Positions 42,170 to 51,470 of a stretch of DNA of 64,000 nt are shown one piece after another (position 1 is the stretch's first letter; each line of letters starts with the position of its first letter). The DNA comes from Anaerolineales bacterium UBA6055 (lineage in GTDB: Bacteria > Chloroflexota > Anaerolineae > Aggregatilineales > Phototrophicaceae): assembly GCA_002428985.1 (NCBI GenBank), contig DIYL01000059.1:236872-300871 (forward strand). The letters are read 5' to 3'. The translations under genes were made by a program, and so were the position numbers. Below the pieces are notes generated by a model. That model was not told the origin of the DNA. It ran no database searches and saw only the letters and a list, made by a program, of their open reading frames with translations.

Positions 42170-42748
42170 ATGGTACAAAATAAAGCTCTATATTTACCTA
42201 AATCGGATTTCATCAGACATCGTCAATTACTATTGAAATATCAAGATGAAATTTCCCAAAACATTGCAAAACGATTTCAGCAAAGAAAGAGCGATATATT
42301 CTTCAAGTTAATTGGCTTATTGTTCGGTATGGGTCTGATTATAATTGCACCTATAGTTTTTATCATGGGCATTATTTCTTGGTTTAATGCTCTATCTGAT
42401 GGTTTTGATTTGCTCATTACCTGTGGAATGGGTATTATGATAATACCTTGTATTTTTGCGATATATAGTGGATTTACATTTATATCTTCGTTTGTCACAT
42501 TTTATAAATATACATTTATCAACAGCCCAGAAGAACTGGTTAGAATTCTGCTGGATAACGGGATTATGACAAACGGACAAGTAATTCAAATCACAAAAAG
42601 GGGTAACGTAACAGAAATCAGATACTCATTTGTACGTGAAGATGGGTACCAACATGTAGAAACTTATAAAACCTCAATGGAATTAAAATTAAATGCCGGC
42701 GATATTATTAATATTATATACTTTAAAAATATAAATATAATTGTGTGA
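42170..42748 (+). CDS. Hypothetical two-helix membrane protein (DUF3592-like)
   Basis: The product has 192 residues. A basic N-terminal segment (about 1-42) is followed by two helices (FFKLIGLLFGMGLIIIAPIV; FDLLITCGMGIMIIPCIFAI), then a beta-rich tail: ILLDNGIMTNGQVIQITKRG and EIRYSFVREDGYQH recall DUF3592 (the NGxVxxI...xxxYxF pattern). Strongly A+T-rich compared with neighbours, which may point to recent acquisition. Confidence 0.65.
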   Translation: MVQNKALYLPKSDFIRHRQLLLKYQDEISQNIAKRFQQRKSDIFFKLIGLLFGMGLIIIAPIVFIMGIISWFNALSDGFDLLITCGMGIMIIPCIFAIYSGFTFISSFVTFYKYTFINSPEELVRILLDNGIMTNGQVIQITKRGNVTEIRYSFVREDGYQHVETYKTSMELKLNAGDIINIIYFKNINIIV

Positions 42749-42770
42749 TCACATGTTCAAAGCTTTAGAC

Positions 42771-42823
42771 CAGTTTGTCTCTTATGTTCTAGAGAGACTG
42801 TATTATGTTCTCAGACAAATCTG
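42771..42823. promoter_or_regulatory. Structured repeat region before the response regulator
   Basis: CAGTTTGTCT (42771-42780) pairs with AGACAAATCTG (42813-42823) with one bulged base. Inside are two identical TTATGTTCT words at 42782-42790 and 42803-42811, spaced 21 bp, two helical turns. It may be a protein-binding site or a terminator for the upstream gene. Confidence 0.4.
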
Positions 42824-42924
42824 TAACGTTTCTTTATGTTGCAAAAGCAAAAATTAGAGTAAGATTAATGAAGCGTTAAATTTTTTTTAAATTATGCTTA
42901 GGCTGTTTCTCAGAGGGGGGGAGC

Positions 42925-43317
42925 ATGACTCATAATATTTTATATATTGAGGATAATCCACTAAATATCACACTAATAGAACGCTTTTTGAAGTCATATG
43001 ATTGCGTACTGAGTAGCGAATATCACGCTACATCCGGTGTCCGTCGGGCTACCATCACTCAACCGGACCTCATCATCGCAGATGTCCATTTGCCAGATGA
43101 AAACGGTGTGGCAATGATTCGAAAACTCAGCAAACAAGAGCAGACCCAGCATATCCCTATTATTGCACTAACCGCTATGGATTCACTAAGTTTAGAAAAA
43201 CAATGCCTCGATGCTGGTGCCGTTGAATTTCTCAAAAAACCTATCAATCGAACGGACTTTATTGAGACTGTATCCAACTATATTACCTTAGCAGCAGGTG
43301 TAGCCAAAACAGTTTAA
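42925..43317 (+). CDS. Single-domain response regulator (receiver)
   Basis: The product has 130 residues. Receiver domain: acidic pair ILYIEDNP (Asp10), phosphoacceptor Asp53 in LIIADVHLPDENG, Thr/Ala in IIALTAMD and Lys in VEFLKKPI. No output domain, so it acts as a CheY/DivK-type messenger. No kinase lies next to it. The ribosome site contains a run of seven G just before the ATG (AGAGGGGGGGAGC). Confidence 0.92.
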   Translation: MTHNILYIEDNPLNITLIERFLKSYDCVLSSEYHATSGVRRATITQPDLIIADVHLPDENGVAMIRKLSKQEQTQHIPIIALTAMDSLSLEKQCLDAGAVEFLKKPINRTDFIETVSNYITLAAGVAKTV

Positions 43318-43407
43318 TCTGTAGCGAGATTCAACTTGGGTAAAAACGAATAAATGATCAATCGAGCCATTCAACTAGCATCGATAGATTTTAAGTTACC
43401 TATAAAT

Positions 43408-44898
43408 TTACAGCATAGGCGATTTTTGGACATTGTCATAATTCATGCTTAGGTCACGCCATGCGTCACCAATTCGCCGGAATCCTTCACGAATGTCATT
43501 CGGGGAATGAATACCATAATTGAGGCGCATCGCGTGGGTACCGCCATCGCTCGTATAAAACATACTACCAATTGCAAACGCCACATCCATCTGTATACCA
43601 TTGATAAAAACCTCGGGTGCAGATGGACCATCATGCGGTAGATCAACCCACAAATATAAGCCCCCTTCTGGGGAAAACCATGACGTACCTTCAGGGAAAA
43701 ATTCTGCCGCAGCTTGTAGGGCAGCATCGCGTCGTCGTCGCAATTCCAGCCGATTACGCTCAAGCTGTTTTGCTAATACACCGCGTTCAAGTAATGTGTG
43801 AATCGTGCGTTGATTTAAGCCAGATGTCGAAATATCCGCCGCTTGTTTAACCCGAACCAGCCGATCATAATGCTGACCATCGGCAATTAAGTAACCAATG
43901 CGCATCCCCGGCAACAGCATCTTTGTGAACGCATTCGCATGGATCACCATGCCACTTTCATCAAGCGCTTTTAGCGGAGGTAAATGTTCACCATCAAACC
44001 GAAATTCGCGATATACCTCATCTTCTAACACTGGAATCTGATGCCGTTCAGCAAGGCGCACCAACTGCCGACGGCGATGAATCGGCATAACATGCCCCGT
44101 CGGATTCTGGAAGCTGGGCATCACATAAATTAATCGTGGATGATGATCATGCAGATAATTTTCGAGCGCATCAATCCGAATCCCATCCTCATCAATAGGA
44201 ATACCTTGAATATGCACCCGTCGTGCATGCGCAATATCCATAATCCCCAAATAGGTCGGATCCGCAGTCAGCAAGGTTTCGCCCTCAGACATTAACGCCT
44301 GTAACACAAGGTCAATCGCTTGTTGTGCCCCACCTGTAATTAGTACATCTTCAAAACGGCATTGAATCCCAATCGCACGCACATAATCACGGACAGCCAC
44401 ACGCAACGGCAGATAACCTTCCGGCACTTCATACGATAGTGCATCCGCGCCATCACGGTCGATGACACTATTGATCGCATCTTGCATATGACGCACTGGG
44501 AAAAATTCTTTTGGGGGCGACCCATGACTAAAATTAATCACACCGGGTTTGCGGGCAAGGCGCATCATATCACGGATTGATTGGGTTGAATTGGTCTGCT
44601 GTTGAATCGCCCGCTGGGGTGCTGTTATGGGGTTATTAGATGCTTTCTCGCGCGAGACAAATGTACCCCGTCCCGCATGTGCACTCAAATAACCGTTAGA
44701 ACGCAATTCAGCATAAGCATTCACAACACTAATTCGGCTAATCCCCAACTGCTTAGCAAGGTCACGACTAGCAGGCAATCGTGTACCAGCACTCAACATC
44801 CCACTATCTATCAGTGTTTGAACCTGTCGTATTAATTGACGATAGATCGGTTCTTCACTATCCCGATTGAGGCTGATATTAAGCACGGTAGATTGCAT
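43408..44898 (-). CDS. MocR/PdxR-type GntR-aminotransferase regulator
   Basis: The product has 496 residues from ATG 44898 (AGGGAA 6 nt upstream; an upstream frame to 45003 is ignored). N-terminal GntR winged helix: PIYRQLIRQVQTLIDSGMLS, LPASRDLAKQLGISR, GYLSAHAGRGTFVS. C-terminal class I aminotransferase fold with the PLP-Lys in HANAFTKMLLPGMRIGYL. MocR proteins sense PLP or aminated ligands and control vitamin B6 or amine genes. No pdxST or GABA gene lies nearby, so the target is unknown, probably itself. An operator-like set of repeats lies upstream. Confidence 0.92.
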   Translation of the reverse strand: MQSTVLNISLNRDSEEPIYRQLIRQVQTLIDSGMLSAGTRLPASRDLAKQLGISRISVVNAYAELRSNGYLSAHAGRGTFVSREKASNNPITAPQRAIQQQTNSTQSIRDMMRLARKPGVINFSHGSPPKEFFPVRHMQDAINSVIDRDGADALSYEVPEGYLPLRVAVRDYVRAIGIQCRFEDVLITGGAQQAIDLVLQALMSEGETLLTADPTYLGIMDIAHARRVHIQGIPIDEDGIRIDALENYLHDHHPRLIYVMPSFQNPTGHVMPIHRRRQLVRLAERHQIPVLEDEVYREFRFDGEHLPPLKALDESGMVIHANAFTKMLLPGMRIGYLIADGQHYDRLVRVKQAADISTSGLNQRTIHTLLERGVLAKQLERNRLELRRRRDAALQAAAEFFPEGTSWFSPEGGLYLWVDLPHDGPSAPEVFINGIQMDVAFAIGSMFYTSDGGTHAMRLNYGIHSPNDIREGFRRIGDAWRDLSMNYDNVQKSPML

Positions 44899-44945
44899 GA
44901 TTAATTCCCTGATATTTATGCGACTAATTCTTAGACACTGTATCA

Positions 44946-44970
44946 GGTACAATATACCAATTTTAGTACC
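44946..44970 (-). promoter_or_regulatory. MocR-type operator (two direct and one inverted half-sites)
   Basis: On the minus strand GGTAC (44970-44966), GGTAT (44958-44954) and the inverted GTACC (44950-44946) form the direct-direct-inverted layout reported for PdxR-like regulators, 48 nt upstream of the MocR start. Two AAGTCC words (44975-44980, 44984-44989) lie beside it. Confidence 0.5.
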
Positions 44971-45042
44971 ATTTAAGTCCAATAAGTCCGGATGTTGACA
45001 CAAACTTGTCTACAAAATCCTCAAGATCGAACAACATGGGGG

Positions 45043-46590
45043 TTACTCAAAATACCCTAACTGACGCAAATTATCAGCAACGTCGTCACTGACTTCACCA
45101 TCTGATGCGTGATGATGGTGTTGTTTTTCGGTCTGTTCAACAAAGTGATTCACCTTCGTCTGGAGTGTTTCGACACGCGCGATATCTGACTGCGCAATAT
45201 CGGTTTGTTCGGTTGGATCCGTGGTAAGGTCAAATAAACCCTCAACATGATCACCGACCAATGCCAATTTGTGGTCGCCTTCATAAATACCACGCCGTGT
45301 AAGTGTCAAACTCAGTTCATCAATATGATGGGGGGTACGATGCTCTAGCACATGCAAAAATGTCTTTGGTGGCACAGCCTCGGCATAGGCAATACCTGAT
45401 TCGGGGTCGGGTCGACCATTCACAGCCCGATGTAATGTCAACGCATCAATATTTGCGTTCGGGTCATCACTAGCGAGCGGCGGGGTAACACCAGCAACAT
45501 CCAATACCGTATGGAAAATCCGACGGGTGCTGATATTGGTTGCCACCCGTTTCGCAGGGAACTGTGTCGGATAATGAATCATCAAGGGGACATGTACCAA
45601 TTCTTGATACACAACAAACCCATGCCCAAAGAAACGATGATCACCATGCCCTTCACCATGATCAGCAGCAATAATCAGCAATGTATTATCGAGGTATCCA
45701 CCTTGTTTTAATGTTTTGAGCAAGCGCCCAACATGCATATCTTGATGTGCAATTTCAGCAGAATAAAACGCTTCTAACGCATAAGATTGCCAGTCTTCCA
45801 GCGGTTGATCAATCGGACTAGCCCACCGTGCCGGATCCCCATTGAAGTTACTAATAAAACCAAATGCATGTCGGTCATCTACCAAATCTGGCGCAATATG
45901 TCGCAAAGTATCTTGTGGTGGACGATAGGGTGTATGTGCCCCCATCAAATTCAAAAATGCAAACGTCGGCTGATCGCTCCCACCTGCTTGCTGTGTTGCC
46001 CAATAATCAAGGAAATCATCAACCGAGCGTTCCGTGTCACCTTTATAATTCACAAAACGTGATAACGCCGGAAAAAACATCGGGTTCAACGATAAGCGAA
46101 ACAACTCATCATACTGTGCAAATAAGTTACTGACCTGCCCCGCAACGCGTCGAAATTGTGTGGTTAATGCCCGCCGAATCCGACTCCGTTTCTGATCAAT
46201 TGGACGATTCGGAGATGCACCAGAATAATTATAAAATTCATCAAACCCACGTGTCAGGTCGTTGTTCAGCACACCCACCAACGGATTATTCGAAAAACCA
46301 ACCGTATGATACCCATCGACCCGTAAAATTTCTGCAAGCGTCGGATGATGACCACTCAGCTTACCACCCGCCTGCGTCAATTGATGCGCACTCGGATACA
46401 ATCCCGTAAACATCGACGCATGAGCCGGTATCGTCCACTGTGCAGGTGCAATCGCCCGATCAAATACAGTCGCCTCTACCGAAAAATCATCCAGATACGG
46501 CGATGTATTCCGATGATAACCATAACTAGACAAGTGATCCCGACGCAAAGTATCAAGGATGAGCAGTAGAATGTTGGGCTTTTGTGGCAT
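45043..46590 (-). CDS. Sulfatase-fold hydrolase with Thr at the nucleophile site
   Basis: The product has 515 residues of the alkaline-phosphatase superfamily, sulfatase family: NILLLILDTLRRDHLSSYGY (metal Asp near 13), APAQWTIPAHASMFTGLYPS and LLIIAADHGEGHGDHRFFGH. In true sulfatases the motif is C/S-x-P-x-R with a formylglycine; here it is T53-I-P-A-H, so no formylglycine can form. A Thr nucleophile suggests a phosphoesterase or phosphoglycerol-transferase-like enzyme. No signal peptide. It lies upstream of the MocR gene on the same strand. Confidence 0.86.
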   Translation of the reverse strand: MPQKPNILLLILDTLRRDHLSSYGYHRNTSPYLDDFSVEATVFDRAIAPAQWTIPAHASMFTGLYPSAHQLTQAGGKLSGHHPTLAEILRVDGYHTVGFSNNPLVGVLNNDLTRGFDEFYNYSGASPNRPIDQKRSRIRRALTTQFRRVAGQVSNLFAQYDELFRLSLNPMFFPALSRFVNYKGDTERSVDDFLDYWATQQAGGSDQPTFAFLNLMGAHTPYRPPQDTLRHIAPDLVDDRHAFGFISNFNGDPARWASPIDQPLEDWQSYALEAFYSAEIAHQDMHVGRLLKTLKQGGYLDNTLLIIAADHGEGHGDHRFFGHGFVVYQELVHVPLMIHYPTQFPAKRVATNISTRRIFHTVLDVAGVTPPLASDDPNANIDALTLHRAVNGRPDPESGIAYAEAVPPKTFLHVLEHRTPHHIDELSLTLTRRGIYEGDHKLALVGDHVEGLFDLTTDPTEQTDIAQSDIARVETLQTKVNHFVEQTEKQHHHHASDGEVSDDVADNLRQLGYFE

Positions 46591-46779
46591 GGGCGACTCA
46601 ATGTTCGTAAGTTAATCGAGCCGTAAGCATAGCAACCGATTTTCTTAAAATCAATAGATACACCGTAAACAGCCTATAAACATTCCAACCATTGAAATCT
46701 TCAGGGGTAAAAAGTAGTAACAGCCAATCATCTCTATTCCACATCAAATGGCTGTCACCACGATCTAATGAATGAAGAG

Positions 46780-46812
46780 ACAAAGACAAACAGCAGACAT
46801 CAGCCTGCTGTT
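46780..46812 (-). terminator. Terminator of the secreted-protein gene
   Basis: On the minus strand AACAGCAG, 8-nt loop, CTGCTGTT, then a T-rich tail (TTTGTCTTTGTC). It follows a second strong hairpin at 46830-46850. Confidence 0.65.
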
Positions 46813-46829
46813 CTGTATAGTTAGTGCAC

Positions 46830-46850
46830 TGTCGCGAGTGACTCGCGACA
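46830..46850. repeat. Perfect 10-bp inverted repeat after the secreted-protein gene
   Basis: TGTCGCGAGT, one base, ACTCGCGACA: ten perfect pairs, 19 nt after the stop of the secreted-protein gene. It is probably part of the 3' end structure, just before the terminator at 46780-46812. Confidence 0.7.
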
Positions 46851-46869
46851 AGCAATTCCAGAAACGTTA

Positions 46870-49056
46870 TCACGGGTTGATGCGCAGAATCTCGTAAGCG
46901 AGTGTGATCTCCATAGCTTGTAGGTCGAGGAAGTTTGCGTGCGACACATAGATTTCGCCATCGCGCAATGTGGCGGCAGTCGGGAAGGAACGACGGAGAG
47001 CTGAGGCAGTCGTAGTAATGCTTCCTGTTGCCCAATCATCATCGCTATCAATTACAACGACGTTGCCTGCCGGTGGCTGAATCACAGCGACCAGTTGCAG
47101 ATCATCATTCAGGAGAATACCATCCATAACGAGATCACGACGGCGGATTTCAACCGTGGTCACATTGGTCGGATCATCAAGCATGACCTTGAGTAGTGAA
47201 CCACTTTCGTTCGCACCCACCAACAGATAACCATTCGGATGGTAAGCAATACCATTGAGACCTTCAAATGCTTCATTTTCTGCGAAGACTTCGGCGTTGC
47301 CATCCATATCGACTTTGTAGATCACGGGCGAAAGGGTATCAGTGACATAAGCATTGCCATCAGCATCAACGGTCACGTCATTAGCAAAATGGCGTCCATC
47401 AGGGTATAGACTGCCGAGATCGACAAAATGTAGTTCTTCACGGGTTTCCATATCATAAATACCAAGTTGGGCGATACCCGGAATTGCTTCATTCAGGTTG
47501 GCGAAGATATTCCCATTAATAACCAGCAAACGGTTGGTGGCAGTATCAAGGTGAATGCCCACAGTACCAGTCAGATTGTCGCTCTCAATAAATGGCATGG
47601 TCACACCTGTATCTTGCACAGAATAGACATTACCAAATGTAATCGAACCGACGAGGAATTGCTCGTTCACCGCATCCCACTCAATACTCTCCGGTACCAT
47701 ACCAGCATTTTGCGCGAGTATCACATCACCTTGACGCGTATTGATGATGTTGATGTCAGAAGGCATACGAGAAACGCGCATCGGGTCATCCAAAGCATTA
47801 ATCACAGGCTCAAGGTCACGCGGGCCGGGGGCAGTGTAAACCACATCTTCAAACGGCTCTGGGCCAGGCCCACCCGGATTATAGAAGGGTTGATAGCCAT
47901 CTTCAGTTGCAGGAATTTCGACGAAGGTCACATTACGAGCAGCTTCCTCATCACCAACTAGGATAATATCGAGGTAATTGTCACGATCTTCACCGTAGCA
48001 ATCATCGTAGTAAATGCCCGCTTCTGGATCTTCTGCTTGACCGATGTCAGCCAGACCCACGACACGCAAAGTACCACCCATAACTTCATAGTCAACGCCA
48101 ACCTCTTCAAGCAGAACGGTCTCGCCATCTGCACCGTTAGCATGAACGCGGAAGAACTTCTCGTAATCGTCAGGTTGTACTGCGAGCACACCATCCGGTG
48201 AGAAACCGCCTGTTGTCAATGTACGGATGCGGAAATCGCCTTCGCCGTAAACAGCAAGCTCATCGTTGGGGAAAGCTCCTGTAAGCACTTCTAAAGCTGT
48301 TGGTCCGCCTTCACCAATCGGCTCAGGGTCTACGAAGTTAATTTTCGCGCCCACGAGTTGAGGACCAACATCATATGGAGTGGCGTCTGTTTCCCATATC
48401 AGACCTTTACCGTTGACCTCTTGTCCATCAGGACCGATAAAGATCAAATCATCAACAATTTCCAGCTTGACGGGGAAGATCGCGTCTGGGTCGCTGGCTG
48501 AACCACGGTTCGCGAAAAAGCCATTAACCACAACAACATTGCGTTCGTTGTATTCCCAATTCGGGAACATCGTATAACCTTCAAGATAACCGATATCGCC
48601 AGTATTCAAGGTATACTCGAAGTCAGTGATGTCCATGGTTTCAGTCGCCACAGGCCAGCTAAATACAATCGGCAACGCATCGGAGAAATACGGCTCCCCA
48701 GTAGCAAGCGGTGCCATGAGGTCAGCCGTAACCGCCGCTGTACGTGCTGGATCAGCAGGTTCTTCCCCGCTAGTACAAGTCATGGAGCTATACCAACTCG
48801 CACCAGCAGCCCGCACGGCTTCTTCAGTAAATTCGTCGATACCAATGATTCCCTCAAAGCCAAGGCCAGCAGAAAGAATCTTGAGTTCATCGCTCCAATA
48901 GTCCGCGCCGATCAAAACGCCATCCGTTCCGGGGATTGGTTTGTCTATTGGTCGCAGTTGTGCTTCAACGCTAGGTGCGGATAAAACACCAACGAGTAGA
49001 ATCATCGTTAGCACAGTTATCCATGTATTAACGACCTTAGAGGTACTTTTTAACAT
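46870..49056 (-). CDS. Large secreted protein: spondin-like region plus SMP-30-type propeller
   Basis: The product has 728 residues from ATG 49056 (AAGGA 8 nt upstream). Signal peptide: VVNTWITVLTMILLVGVLSA, cut near VEA. The first ~420 residues contain a beta-rich domain with FPNDELAVYGEGDFRIRTLT and VYTAPGPRDLEPVINALDDP; an exact family was not recognised. The last ~280 residues form an SMP-30/gluconolactonase or NHL-type propeller (PESIEWDAVNEQFLVGSITF; GRHFANDVTVDADGNAYVTD; LNGIAYHPNGYLLVG). It is transcribed after the four-helix membrane protein at 49180-49542. The first domain is strongly similar to the fused protein at 51471-53099. Confidence 0.8.
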   Translation of the reverse strand: MLKSTSKVVNTWITVLTMILLVGVLSAPSVEAQLRPIDKPIPGTDGVLIGADYWSDELKILSAGLGFEGIIGIDEFTEEAVRAAGASWYSSMTCTSGEEPADPARTAAVTADLMAPLATGEPYFSDALPIVFSWPVATETMDITDFEYTLNTGDIGYLEGYTMFPNWEYNERNVVVVNGFFANRGSASDPDAIFPVKLEIVDDLIFIGPDGQEVNGKGLIWETDATPYDVGPQLVGAKINFVDPEPIGEGGPTALEVLTGAFPNDELAVYGEGDFRIRTLTTGGFSPDGVLAVQPDDYEKFFRVHANGADGETVLLEEVGVDYEVMGGTLRVVGLADIGQAEDPEAGIYYDDCYGEDRDNYLDIILVGDEEAARNVTFVEIPATEDGYQPFYNPGGPGPEPFEDVVYTAPGPRDLEPVINALDDPMRVSRMPSDINIINTRQGDVILAQNAGMVPESIEWDAVNEQFLVGSITFGNVYSVQDTGVTMPFIESDNLTGTVGIHLDTATNRLLVINGNIFANLNEAIPGIAQLGIYDMETREELHFVDLGSLYPDGRHFANDVTVDADGNAYVTDTLSPVIYKVDMDGNAEVFAENEAFEGLNGIAYHPNGYLLVGANESGSLLKVMLDDPTNVTTVEIRRRDLVMDGILLNDDLQLVAVIQPPAGNVVVIDSDDDWATGSITTTASALRRSFPTAATLRDGEIYVSHANFLDLQAMEITLAYEILRINP

Positions 49057-49179
49057 TTTCTTTTTCCTTCCCAATATTTAACTGTTTTCTATATTGTTTA
49101 TCAGCTTGTTTAAGCTGAGTATCACGTTCAAATAAGTTAACATCCGCATAATTTCAAGCAGATTATTTCAATATGGTTG

Positions 49180-49542
49180 TTATTCGATGTGGTTCACTGT
49201 CTTGTTTGTCAACCACACTCCGAGTGCAACCGTCACGCCAACCAAAACAAATAACACAGTCCTAAACTGACCATTTGTCGGGTTGATCAATCCTTCCTCA
49301 ACCAGAAACAACGCATTCAACAACACATATACGCCCACAAATCCACTAGCCACACGCCATACCATGTGATCCAAGCGACCCGACACAACAAGTCCTAACC
49401 AAACGAAGATAACGACATTCGACGCAATCCGGATCGGTTCAATCTGATTTGTTGCAACATGAATCACGATGTCAAATACTTGAACAAACGCAATTAATGC
49501 GGGCAACCACCGAAATTTTGTAACTGTATTCTGTGTTTCCAT
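49180..49542 (-). CDS. Four-helix membrane protein of the TetR-linked module
   Basis: The product has 120 residues with about four membrane helices (FRWLPALIAFVQVFDIVIHV and others). AGGA lies 7 nt before the ATG. It is homologous to the N-terminal ~110 residues of the fused protein at 51471-53099: METQNTVTKFRWLPALIAF against METENTGRKIQWIPILLII, and IEPIRIASNVVIF against VEPLRIAGNVIGL. It is the first gene of the operon with the secreted protein downstream, divergent from TetR. Probably an anchor or partner of the secreted protein. Confidence 0.78.
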   Translation of the reverse strand: METQNTVTKFRWLPALIAFVQVFDIVIHVATNQIEPIRIASNVVIFVWLGLVVSGRLDHMVWRVASGFVGVYVLLNALFLVEEGLINPTNGQFRTVLFVLVGVTVALGVWLTNKTVNHIE

Positions 49543-49618
49543 CGTTTATCCTGAAATCTCAATTCCGACGACAGATCGAGTTCTTTTGGCACCTAAAGAA
49601 ACATCTACATCTATTCGA

Positions 49619-49671
49619 ATGCTAAGTGTTGAGAAAACCGTTGTCAACGAAATTTGAAGAAGAGGAACACA
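49619..49671 (-). promoter_or_regulatory. Promoter and conserved element of TetR module 1
   Basis: Minus-strand TTGACA (49647-49642) and TAGCAT (49624-49619) are 17 nt apart. The -35 lies inside a 33-bp element (49639-49671) that matches 53203-53235 of module 2 at 28 of 33 positions, at nearly the same distance from the membrane-protein start (97 against 104 nt). Likely shared promoter and TetR-binding region. Confidence 0.6.
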
Positions 49672-49812
49672 TCAAAAAAATTTGTTCCGGACAGAGATGG
49701 GCAACTCTTAATATGCTCTTGAAGCATTTTGTATCATAATTGAATAGACTAGTATCGACGCATTAATAATGTCCATTTTATGTAGTTATTTTCATGAGGG
49801 AGGTAAACATAC

Positions 49813-50388
49813 ATGTACCATATCAACAATGATCCACGGTCGCTTAAGTCTGCCAAGATGTTATACGATGGATTGGTACAACTCACCAAAGAAAAACCAC
49901 TACATAGCATTACCGTCACCGATCTCGTCGACGCCTCAAATGTCGGACGCACCACCTTTTACCGCCATTTCGATGAGATTGAAGATGTTTTGCACTTTCA
50001 TTGTGATCAAGTCTGCGAAGGATTGCTTACCTATTTGATTAATCTAGTAGAAAACAACAACAGCGTGAAATACCCTGTGGTGCTTCGCCCGGTATTACGA
50101 TATTTTGATTCGCATTCTGAAATCATTGAGGTATTGATTAACACTAAACGGTTGGATATTCTTCACAACTCGATGAGCAAAACATGGACACCTATCAAAG
50201 CTCGAGCCACACAGCGCTTCGGTATTCACGAAGATCATATCAACTATATACAGGCGATACGTATCAGTACGATTGTCGGGATACTAGTTGAATGGATAAA
50301 ATCAGGCAAGCAACAAACCCCCGATGAATTAGCCGATACACTGATAGATATAATCTCAGAATTAATTTCACTCGACCAATTATTATGA
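49813..50388 (+). CDS. TetR/AcrR regulator of module 1
   Basis: The product has 191 residues. HTH: LTKEKPLHSITVTDLVDASN then GRTTFYRHFDEIEDVL. It is clearly paralogous to the regulator at 53245-53820: same length and a shared MYHI.ND.RS..S..MLYDGL start, GRTTFYR.FDEIED.L and LHFHCDQV/LRLRCDQV. GGGAGG lies 9 nt before the ATG. Divergent from the membrane and secreted genes, so it probably represses them. It ends overlapping the stop of the next convergent gene by 6 nt. Confidence 0.9.
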   Translation: MYHINNDPRSLKSAKMLYDGLVQLTKEKPLHSITVTDLVDASNVGRTTFYRHFDEIEDVLHFHCDQVCEGLLTYLINLVENNNSVKYPVVLRPVLRYFDSHSEIIEVLINTKRLDILHNSMSKTWTPIKARATQRFGIHEDHINYIQAIRISTIVGILVEWIKSGKQQTPDELADTLIDIISELISLDQLL

Positions 50389-51165
50389 TGGATCGTTTTG
50401 TCGATCATCAACCTGATTCAAGACCACTTCCACATCCGCATTGCTAATGACATCCTCGCCATCTTGTACGGGTACAGATGGGCGTGCCAAACGCCAACTG
50501 CTATAGAGCAGGCTATATTGCGCGATACCAAACCATCCAAAAAGTAGCGTCAACATCAACGATACCAAGACAAGCACAAGCGGGATCATCGCTTTGACTT
50601 TAGCAACATCTACAGAGATCTGCTCAATAATTGTACGTAATTCGGATGATATATCCTTGATCGAATCAAGTTGAGTATTAATCGCCGCGATGATGTCAGC
50701 ATCAATGTTTTCATCCAGTATCTGCTGTACAAGAAGATCGGTTGTATCCAAAATTTCTAGTGACCGATCCAGCACAAATATGAGTTCGTCAGTGCCAATG
50801 CGCTCAACCAGAGTCGAATCGGTGGTGAAGACCAATACACGCGCAAATTGCACTAAAAATCTTGCTTGGTCAATTTCATCAACTAATTCTGACGCAACAT
50901 TTTCCACCTCTGCCAATACAGATGTGACCATCTCGCCATCAGCCAATTCATTGAATAATGTCTGTTGCTCATCCACAAACGCATCAAATTGTATTGTCGC
51001 ATCATTCCCATATGTGAGGGCTGTTTCAATCGGTGGAAATACTTTTAATATCTGAGTTGTCAGTTCTCCATTGAGTACCCAAATCCCAACAATCACGATC
51101 AAACAAAGTGCGACACCAATTGCCCCAAATACAACACCAATCCATCCCATTATCCGTTTGAACAT
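50383..51165 (-). CDS. Hypothetical membrane protein with two helices
   Basis: The product has 260 residues. An N-terminal helix (WIGVVFGAIGVALCLIVIVG), a long helical extracytoplasmic middle (about 40-190; LLVQQILDENIDADIIAAIN, SELRTIIEQISVDVAKVKAM), a second helix (IPLVLVLVSLMLTLLFGWFG) and a short cytoplasmic tail. AGGAGG lies 8 nt before the ATG. The coiled-coil loop between two helices resembles sensor or scaffold proteins. It sits between the two TetR modules but has no counterpart in module 2. Confidence 0.72.
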   Translation of the reverse strand: MFKRIMGWIGVVFGAIGVALCLIVIVGIWVLNGELTTQILKVFPPIETALTYGNDATIQFDAFVDEQQTLFNELADGEMVTSVLAEVENVASELVDEIDQARFLVQFARVLVFTTDSTLVERIGTDELIFVLDRSLEILDTTDLLVQQILDENIDADIIAAINTQLDSIKDISSELRTIIEQISVDVAKVKAMIPLVLVLVSLMLTLLFGWFGIAQYSLLYSSWRLARPSVPVQDGEDVISNADVEVVLNQVDDRQNDPS

Positions 51166-51470
51166 AGCGGATTCCTCCTGTTAGATGTTGTTAATTCAAG
51201 TTTATCAGGTCACAAGACCTATAATTAAAAACAGTGTCATACTTGATCAATTGTTACGATCCTTCATCTGGCGTGTTGCTATCTTTCACTCAACATACGC
51301 AAGCTTCTCGTAAAATCCCCGATGTAGTCCTGAATTGTGAATGTATGCGTCTATTACATTGTACCGAACAACCTAAAGTTTTGAAAAAAGCATACATTAA
51401 TTATCGTTATCTAGAAGCATTTGCTAACAACAGCCCCCGCTTACCGTTGTCAGCATTACCCACTTACACG
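51166..51470. other. Intergenic region between the membrane protein and the module-2 gene
   Basis: It contains a 91-codon plus-strand frame (51234-51509) that overlaps the end of the fused gene and has no ribosome site; it is probably spurious. This is the place where a propeller domain like that at 46870-47700 would be expected on the minus strand, but no clear remnant was seen. Confidence 0.5.

Noticed and set aside
46598..47035. 145-aa minus-strand ORF at the end of the secreted-protein gene
   Set aside because: It overlaps the real gene in another frame and spans two strong hairpins of the terminator region.
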